Shown here piece by piece: positions 56,439 to 64,000 of a stretch of DNA of 64,000 nucleotides. The notes under the pieces are model-generated. The model saw nothing but the letters and a program-made list of their open reading frames with translations, did not search any database and was not told the DNA's origin. Position 1 is the first letter of the stretch. Each line of letters opens with the position of its first letter. A program made the position numbers and the translations under genes. This stretch comes from Arachis hypogaea. Lineage: Eukaryota > Streptophyta > Magnoliopsida > Fabales > Fabaceae. The DNA lies in NCBI RefSeq assembly GCF_003086295.3, contig NC_092045.1, positions 88,984,693 through 89,048,692 of the forward strand, in the 5' to 3' direction.

Positions 56439-57854
56439 CGATACTGACTTCCATGGGTTAGTTACTCTTCTATCTCAACACCAATGGTTTATTTTCCTTG
56501 TTATTTGTTGCATTTTCATGTTTGATTGCATATTTTACCACTTGGTTAAAGTAATATTTTCTTTTTCAAGAAACATTTTAGAGTATTTTACTAATTTAAA
56601 TTAAAAATTTTTATTAAACTTGTTCGAAGGAATATTATACTAGAACATGGTTTAGAGCTCGAACACACAAAACCAGTGAGATTTTGAGCCTACTTGATTG
56701 GTTGCATTTTATCAACCAATATTTTATTTTTGGTGTGTGTTTTTCTCTTTAAAATTATGATATTTGTCTTGCTTAATTCTATATGTCCATTATTTGATGT
56801 ATGCATGCACTTATATGATTGAGGCCTTTGTTTCACTAAGCTTACATACCCATATGGCATTAACCTTTCATTATCCTTTGCAAACCAATTTGAGCCTATT
56901 TTACCCCTTTTATTCTTTACTTTAGCACATCATTAACTCTAAGTAGAAAATAATAATGTCCTTAATTTGAATTCTTAGTTAGCTTAGACTAGTGAGAGTG
57001 CTTATGATTTAAGTATGGAGAAATTGGGTTTGGAAACATTTGGTTTGAGAATTGAGTATGTTAGAATTTTCTGAAAATGTGAAAGAATATTAAGAATATG
57101 TTCATGCATTCAATACCTTAATCATATGCTTTGAGAAAAGTAAAAGAAAGAAAAATTATGAAAATTATAAAAAAAAGGAGAAAAAAAAGAAAAGAAAAAA
57201 GAAAAAGAGCAAACAATAAGGGGACAAAATGCCCCAAAGTCAATGGTGAAAGCAATGCATATGAGTTGTACTCAAATTCGGATGCATGAATACGTGGAAA
57301 ACATGGTTAATGGATAGTTAGGTTTTGTATTGTGATTACATGGATTGTCTTAAGTTAGGTGGGAAGTTTAGGTTAATTAAGGATTCAGATTTTAGTCCAC
57401 TTGGCCAAATACAATCCTACCTTGACCCTAACCCCATTACAACCCTTAAAAGACCTCTTGATATGTGTATCTGTGCATTAAATTTTTGTTGATTGGTAGA
57501 AGAAAGGCAAGCCTTAGAAGGCAAGATTAGTGGAGAATTGAGAGATCGAACCTTAAACACCTGAGCGATTAGAGTGCATACACTTCTAGTGAGGGTTCGA
57601 TGCTCGATTCTTTGTTCCCGGCTTTCATGAGCTATTTTCTTCTGCAAGTTTACTTTTACTTTATTTTGTGATTTGAATTAGTGAAATCTAGTTCATATTT
57701 GTTCTTGAAATATTTATTTACTTTTCACCAAGTAGGTAGAATCATTTTTTGCATGTAGTTACATTCATATAGATAGGTTGCATTTCATACATTCTACCAT
57801 TCCTCTTCACTCTCTTATAGCTTCTCTTTAGCTTAGCATGAGGACATGCTAATG
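56439..57854 (+). other. 3' non-coding interior of the LTR element
   Basis: AT-rich, no gene. It holds an A/G-rich run at 57165-57215. Confidence 0.5.
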
Positions 57855-57871
57855 TTTAAGTGTGGGGAGGT
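57855..57871 (+). other. Polypurine tract next to the 3' LTR
   Basis: TTTAAGTGTGGGGAGGT immediately before the LTR start TGATAAACT at 57872. This would prime plus-strand DNA synthesis. Confidence 0.85.
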
Positions 57872-59332
57872 TGATAAACTACTATTTTGTGATTTATCTT
57901 GTGCTCAATTAAGTGATTTTTATCAAGCCTTTGCACACTTATTCATACTATTTGCATGGTTTTACAATTCCTTCCCAGAATTTGTTCTATGATTGAAAAC
58001 TTGCTTCCTAGAGTCTTTAATTTGTGTATTTTAATCATCTCTTATTACCATTCAATGCCTTGATATGTGTGTTAATTGATTTCAGAGTTTATAGGGCAGG
58101 AATGGCTCAGAGGATGGAAAGGAAGCATGCAAAAGTGGAAAGAATACAAGAACTTGAAGAAATTGCTAAGCTGTCCAGCCTGACCTATTCGCACTCAAAA
58201 GGTCATAACTTGAGCTACAAAGGTCCAAATGATGCGGTTTCAGTTGTGTTGGAAAGCTAACGTTTGGGACTTCGATTTGATATATAATTTTCTATAATGG
58301 CCACACCGATAGGCGACGCGAATGCGGGCTCCATGCGGACGCGTCGCAGTGACGAAAATCAACGTGGCAGATTTCGCCCCTAGCGATTTCTGGGCTATTT
58401 CCGGCCCAGTTTCAAGCCCAGAAAACACAGATTAAAGGCTACAAACTGGAGGAATGAAGGGGGACGATTCATAATTCATAATTTTAAGTTTTTAGATGTA
58501 GTTTTAGAGAGAGAGGGGCTCTCTCCTCTCTCTTAGGATTTAGGATTAGAATTCCTCTTAAAGGATTTAGGATTGTTTCTTCATACCAGGTTCAATATTC
58601 TTTTATTTTGAATTCTCTTCTACTTTTAGATACTTTAATGCTTTTATTTATTCATGACTTATGTTGCCAAATTGGCTTATGAACTCTTCATGTTAGATTT
58701 GGATTTTCTATTTAATGAATTTTTGAGGTATTTCAGATCTATAATTTGTTTCTTTTATTTATGATATAAATAATTTGGATTTTTCTCCTTTTGGCTTTGG
58801 TTGAGTAATTAGAGACTCTTGAGTTATCAAACTCTTTTGTTGATTGATAATTGGAAGTTGCTAATTGACTTGAATTCCACTAACTCTAGTCTTTCTTTGG
58901 GAATTGAGTAGGACTTGAGGATTCATATTGATTTATCCACTTACCTTCATAGTTAGAGGTTGACTAAGTGGGAGCAACGAGCAATTCTCATCACAATCGA
59001 TAAGGATAACTAGGATAGGACTTCTAATTTTCATACCCTGCCAAGAGTTTTCTTAGCTATTGATTTATCAATTCCTGCAATTTATTTCTCTTGTTCAAAC
59101 CTTTCAAAAACCCAAAAATACTATTTTTCATAACCAATAATAAAACATACTTCCCTGCAATTCCTTAAGAAGACGACCCGAGGTTTGAATACTTCGGTTA
59201 TTTATTTTTATTGGGTTTGCATAAGTGACAAACAAAACTTTTGCACGAAAGGATTCTCCGTTTGTTTAGAAACTATACTTACAACGCGAACTTATTTGTG
59301 AATTATTTACCGATAGAGAATTCCGCTCGTCA
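57872..59332 (+). repeat. 3' LTR of the non-autonomous element
   Basis: TGATAAACT to CGCTCGTCA, 1461 bases, followed by CTCTC. It is the uninterrupted counterpart of 49601-52715 and a close relative of the solo LTR at 23985-25440. Confidence 0.95.
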
Positions 59333-59739
59333 CTCTCACTTCATATTCGTCTCTTTATCAATGGCGTTATCGTAGGGTTCTATATGCTGGGTTTAAAAGG
59401 TTGAGAGATGAAGTAATCCAACTGTAGACTCTTTTAGTTATTTCCTTTTTTTTACCTTGAATTTCCAATACAGTGTTGGTTCTTCATGATATGCAAGTTG
59501 TTAGTGTGGTTGAGGTTTACTCATTTTGTTGTCATTGTAGTATCTAGGGTTTGAAGATTGGTTGAGATTTTGTGGGGTTGCTCTATTTTACCCGAATGAA
59601 ACAGGGATACAATAAACGATATATGCAGAATTGAAAAAATATGTGTGCTTATGGTGTTGATTTTGCTTTTTCTATAATGGATTAGTAGGCCAACAAAATC
59701 TGCTTGTATTAAGTGGAAATTTTGAATTTCATGTAGATA

Positions 59740-61958
59740 GAAGAGAGGTTGGACATCCTATTTCATCATGGGGGTGACATAAAAAAATGTAGATGGAATA
59801 ATAGCATATTTTCCAGACAACAAGACTTGTTTAGGTGATTTAAACGCTGATACTCTAGATGTCTTCTTTATACGGAACTACCATAAGGAGCTTGGGTACA
59901 ATGACATAAAGCATTGCTGGTGGTATGTTCCTAGAAAATGCTTGGATAATTGGTTGAAAAACGTAAACAGTGACAACAAAATAAGAGAGATGGTGAATTG
60001 TGCTAGGATAAATCAGGGAATGATTGATGTATATTTCGAGCATTAAGTGTCAGTGTCAGAGGTGTTAGTAGGAGGTAACACAGTTGTATATTATGATGAT
60101 GATGGTGGAGAGGGGTGTAATACTACTACAAAAGTTTATGTGAGTCCCCCATTCGATGAGACTTATGCACTCATAGTTGCTGCCACCCCAAATTCTGTAC
60201 CTAATACGAATTGTAAATCCAGTCCCAACAAAAATAAGACATCTCCACGGTAAATACAATCATTACACTCAAAAATCAATGTTCACACCACATCCAAAGT
60301 CACACAGCCACCACCAGTGTCAAGGACTCCAAACCAGTCCAAGATGCCTACACAAAACACTAACCCTCCCAAGACAACCAATCATCCCAAGATAACCAAA
60401 GCCCCAAGGCAATGAAGCCCACCAGATTCATCCAGCCCACTAAGCCTACCAAGCCCAGCCAAAGCACTAAATCAGATAAGTATAACAAGCAAAAACTGTC
60501 CAAGAAATCAAGTATTTCCAGGAGACCCTGCACAAGGTCTACTACTAGAGGATTCAAGAGCAAAGTGTTTAACAGTGAAGTTTTCTTTGAGGTGTCTTCT
60601 GACTCCTCTGACAGTGAAGAAGATAGCCTTTTTAAGCCATGCCCTGATGAAGAAAGTTTCTCTAGTTCTGATGCTACAGGGAATGATGCTAAGACTGAGA
60701 GTAGAATTAGGAGAAACAAGGTATAGGCAAATATGCAATCCAGAAATGTTAATCCACTATGTAAAAGGAAGGAGACGATATTGCTTGAAGACGATCGTTT
60801 GGTTCAGGAGGTGGGTGATAATGAAGTTGATCTTGGATTTGTCGGTAGTGTTGCTGAAGATACAGAGGATGGACTAGACCCAGGTGTTGACTCAGATGGC
60901 ACCAATTCTTGGCACTTAGAGGAGTTGAAGACTCCTCTAAATTTAGAAGATGAGCTGGAAGAAGGATATGATTCTGAAAATGCATGCCCACTGTTTAGGG
61001 AGGGTGCAAGGTTTGGAGAGCTGCATAACAATTATCTTATGCATAACAATTATCTTTGTATCCAAAGTAATTATCTTTGCTATATGACTAGGATGCATGG
61101 TTGATGTGATTATTTGGCATCTGCAGGTATTCTATGTGTACACGTGTGTGCTGTCCTATCTCGTGTGGACAAGCAACCAGATGATTTCTGTCACAGATGG
61201 CTAACGATGGAATCATACAGAGAAACATATAATCACCACATTCATCTAATTCTTGGTTAACCACTATAGGAGCAAGCAGAGGACTACAATAGGCCACATG
61301 CCCCTAAAATCAAGAAGAAATCTGAAAAACTCAAGATGAAGAGAAGGATGGATGCAGATGAGAATGGTAGTTTAGGAACTAAAAAGCCTAAAGTTGATAC
61401 AAAACTGTTGAGTAATACTGGAGATGGTGTACATCTAAAAAGGCAATTGGGGACCTTTACCTGCAACTTCTGTGGTGAAAAGGGACATACAAAGAGAGGT
61501 TGCAAAAAGAAGAGGGTGGCTGATGCTGCCGCTGTTGCCGAAGCGGCTAAGAAGAAGAAAAAAGATGGAGGACATCCTGCGCCTGAGCAGCAAGTTGAGC
61601 AACCCCAAGATGACGGTGACCAAGTGATGGGAAAAGTAGTCCAATTGCACAACCCATGGAGATCGAGATATCTCAGCCAACTGCTTTTGAGGCTGAAGAT
61701 TTTCAACAAATAGCTTAATATTTATATAATTATGATTTTGTGATTTAAGTAGACTGCTCAATTATGTGTAATGCCAACTTTTTTTTATATAGGATCCTGG
61801 TATGAAAAGGCTTGTCACCAAGAAGAAGATCCTCTCAACTGGCAACCTCTTCAAAAGTGAATCCTTTGCAGGGTGCATCTTCAGCAACAACAACAAAATT
61901 TGCCAACTTGATGACATCCCAACTCCAGGATTTAAGCCTCCAAGAAAGAAGAAGTGAA
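59740..61958 (+). pseudogene. MULE transposase remnant lacking its catalytic core
   Basis: The N-terminal PB1-like domain is readable at about 59740-60045 (LFHHGGD, then DVFFIRNYHKELGYNDIKHC and MIDVYFEH). Next come a Ser/Lys/Pro-rich and an acidic linker (60412-61020, with DGTNSWHLEELKTP and FREGARFGEL). The frame then passes directly to the SWIM C-terminal part (about 61116: GILCVHVCAVLSRVDKQPDD), a zinc knuckle (CNFCGEKGHTKRGC, 61461-61502), an Ala/Lys-rich tail and, after an intron (about 61711-61792), the last exon ending PTPGFKPPRKKK at 61958. The MuDR DNA-binding block and the D-D-E core are missing, and several stops are present. The original was another MULE type than the two MURA/PMD elements. 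Confidence 0.8.
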
Positions 61959-62651
61959 GACTTTAGATAAATTTGTATAGGGCCTTCTGTTTTGTGTTAT
62001 TAGGATTTTTCAATAGACAATAACTAGATGGTGAATTATGATCCTTTATGTTTTGTTGTGTTGTCTTGCTTTTGAGGAAACTACAGTTAGAAAAATCATG
62101 TTCCTTGGCTGCCTTTTATCTTTGTCATTGGTTGTTTTTTGCTAAACAATGAAATTTATCTTAATACACTATACTTTATGGTATTCAATCACTTTTGTTG
62201 CCTTCTTCAACATTTATTATTTTTGGTTTATTTCATGAACAAATATAAAAACAATAATTCCATAGTTAACAATGTTTCCATTCCATCAACAAGCACTTTT
62301 TATACATCTATTGCTCATCCTATGAGTACAGGAAACCACAACCAACTCATTCATCATTTATAATACATGATAACCATCAACACTATCAATACAGACACAA
62401 CTAACACCATCACGATCGGATAGAATTAGAAAGGTGGATAAGATTGAATGGAAAAGATAATATAAATCTATAAGATCAGAGTTCCAAAAAAAATCATTAG
62501 TTGATAAGCTCTAGGCGCAACCTGCGAAGTAAATACCGACCAGAGTATACATATACATATATATACACCCCAAAGTAACCCAAAACAAAAAACCGACAAC
62601 ATGTTTCTCCGAGTCAACATCTAAGAGGGACAAACATAAAATACAAGGAGA

Positions 62652-62710
<59 letters not shown>

Positions 62711-64000
62711 AAAATACAACTCTGAGTCCTAAGAGTTCTTTGCTTCTTCAGAGTCTCTAGAATACACAGTGTGGTGCTTCTCAACCTGTATCTGAAAAAT
62801 AACAACACGTATGGAATAAGAACCGGAGGTTCTCAGCATGGTAACAGTGCCCACATCTCTAACATAACGTCCTGGAAAAGCTGAAGGCGATCCTAGAACT
62901 CTAAAACTTAGATTATAAAACTTAAAGATTTAAAATGGAAAACCATAAACGGGGTGGTCCTCTAAGGTTATAAACTTAATCAAAACTGTACTAAAACCCT
63001 CAAATACTCCATCTTTCCTCTAATTCTCCAACTCCGGTGCATAGACAAGCAAAACAGACAAACAAAGCACATACAAAAAGCATATATAACTAGTAGGCAA
63101 TTAGCAATTAACATGAATAAACAATTAAGCAAGGCAAGACAATGCACACTCAAACAAAATATACAAATGCACATGATGCATGCCTTTCAAACAAAATATA
63201 TATATGCATGTGGGCGGTACATCACCACAAACCCCACATAACATCTCGACACTAGGCAAGCAGTAAACCACCACGAACCTTGCCAGGTCAAACCTCAAAA
63301 CATTATCATTTTCAATTTCATTATAGATCATTCATTCATACCGTTCATAATCATTCAACTTTCCCAAACATATATCAACAACTTCTATATATATGTATGC
63401 ATCATCAAACACCACAAAACACATTATTCCACCACCATCAATATTACTCATACTAATAATCATCACTATTATATCCAGCCATTCAAGTTCAATATTCATC
63501 ATCATCAGTATCATTGTCATATACATCATCAATTATCTCTATCAAACACAACACCAATACCACAACCAATATGGCACCAACAACAACCTCAAACTCACTA
63601 ATCCTTATGCATATCAATCCATCATAATCATCAACAACAACAATAATTCAATTCTTATCCTACGGTAAACTAACCTAAGTTTTTACGACACATTATATTT
63701 TAGCTACGAGAAATCGAAATAATACCTTAGCCGATTCCCCATTAATCCCGAAACGTCACAATTGACTATCGTTCCACAAAACCCAAGGCTTCAAGCCTCT
63801 CCAATAAAAACTCAACTTCCAATATACACTCCCAAGCATCCAATTTCACCAATTCAATCTCCAATTCAACAAAATTTCAATCTAATACATATAATTCCAT
63901 TCATAACCACAAATCAATACCTAAACTTCACAAAATCAAAGTATTCACAAGGGACATGAGTTTCTCACCTTACCCACTGATGATATGGGCAAAACCCAAT
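61959..64000. other. Repeat-like intergenic sequence, no gene seen
   Basis: AT-rich, with a block at 62790-62900 ('ggttctcagcatggtaacag') that looks like part of a dispersed repeat, and CAT/ATC-rich low-complexity sequence at 63390-63660. Short frames here are not convincing. Confidence 0.5.
62655..62707. repeat. (AT)n microsatellite
   Basis: About 26 uninterrupted AT units. Confidence 0.95.

Larger units (their letters stand above)
49601..59332 (+). mobile_element. Non-autonomous LTR retrotransposon with a Pro/Tyr-rich ORF
   Basis: LTRs 49601-52715 (1467 bases after removing the nested solo LTR) and 57872-59332 (1461 bases), with a perfect duplication CTCTC (49596-49600 and 59333-59337). 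Primer-binding site at 52719, polypurine tract at 57855-57871. The interior holds a 558-codon ORF and a possible small ORF, with no gag, protease, RT or integrase seen. It must depend on enzymes from another element, and the tRNA-Asp-like site suggests an Athila partner. Confidence 0.93.
49305..62000 (+). mobile_element. Third MULE-like element, split by LTR insertions
   Basis: 49305-49595 has repeated 'tagtccct', 'tagtcctc' and 'tagacctc' units, as in a MULE terminal repeat. After the LTR element (49601-59332) the sequence continues at 59338 with a leader and transposase remnants to 61958. The left end appears to lie at the outer Athila element's insertion point; the right terminal repeat was not recognised, so the end given is only the end of the coding remnant. 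Confidence 0.55.

Noticed and set aside
60047..60726. Separate small host genes
   Set aside because: The frames fit the linker part of the third MULE's transposase, between its PB1-like and acidic segments.
63393..63668. Ile/Asn-rich open frames near the window end
   Set aside because: Translated CAT/ATC-rich low-complexity DNA; open on both strands.

Overview
This is nuclear plant DNA: AT-rich, with interrupted genes, GT-AG introns, and LTR retrotransposons, Mutator-like elements (MULEs), a Helitron and a SINE nested in one another. The LTRs are rich in the palindrome GGCGTTTAACGCC and start TGATGAGCGGATAA. Together with the plant mobile domain (PMD) MULEs, this points to a legume, most likely peanut (Arachis); that assignment is inference.

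Left part (1-21 kb). A cut-off Athila-type LTR (1-861) is followed by a decayed Helitron ending at 4632 with a textbook hairpin-CTAG terminus, and then a small terminal-inverted-repeat element. The only host gene is a WAT1-related/nodulin MtN21-like (EamA) transporter. Its seven exons lie between 6418 and 18951 and join to an uninterrupted 340-residue frame. Intron 3 holds AT microsatellites and a GC-rich island. Intron 6 is 7.8 kb because it contains a complete 6.8 kb MULE (11565-18409) with a 9-bp target duplication. That MULE carries a MURA-type transposase on one strand and a PMD gene on the other, tail to tail; both are broken by a few lesions.

Right part (21-64 kb). A SINE abuts a second, strongly decayed MULE (about 21138-26404) of the same transposase plus PMD layout, itself hit by a solo LTR (23985-25440). 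Next comes a large Athila-clade Ty3/gypsy element on the minus strand (26500-49304) with gag, protease, RT-RNase H, integrase and an extra ORF with a 'putative plant transposon protein' domain. A related non-autonomous element (31107-41413), with gag, protease and the extra ORF only, is inserted in it with a perfect ACGCC target duplication. The outer element is bounded by a TAGTC duplication, but its two LTRs face each other in inverted orientation, which is the strongest anomaly in the window. It had landed at the edge of a third MULE (49305 to about 62000), which was also hit by a third LTR element on the plus strand (49601-59332, duplication CTCTC). That third element has no gag-pol but carries an intact 558-codon Pro/Tyr-rich acidic ORF, and one of its LTRs contains another solo LTR (49810-51452, duplication GTCAT).

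How the parts relate. All three recognisable primer-binding sites match the 3' end of plant tRNA-Asp, so the two elements lacking RT and integrase could be mobilised by autonomous Athila relatives. Insertion order inferred from nesting: MULEs first, then the outer Athila element and the third LTR element, then the inner Athila element and the solo LTRs.
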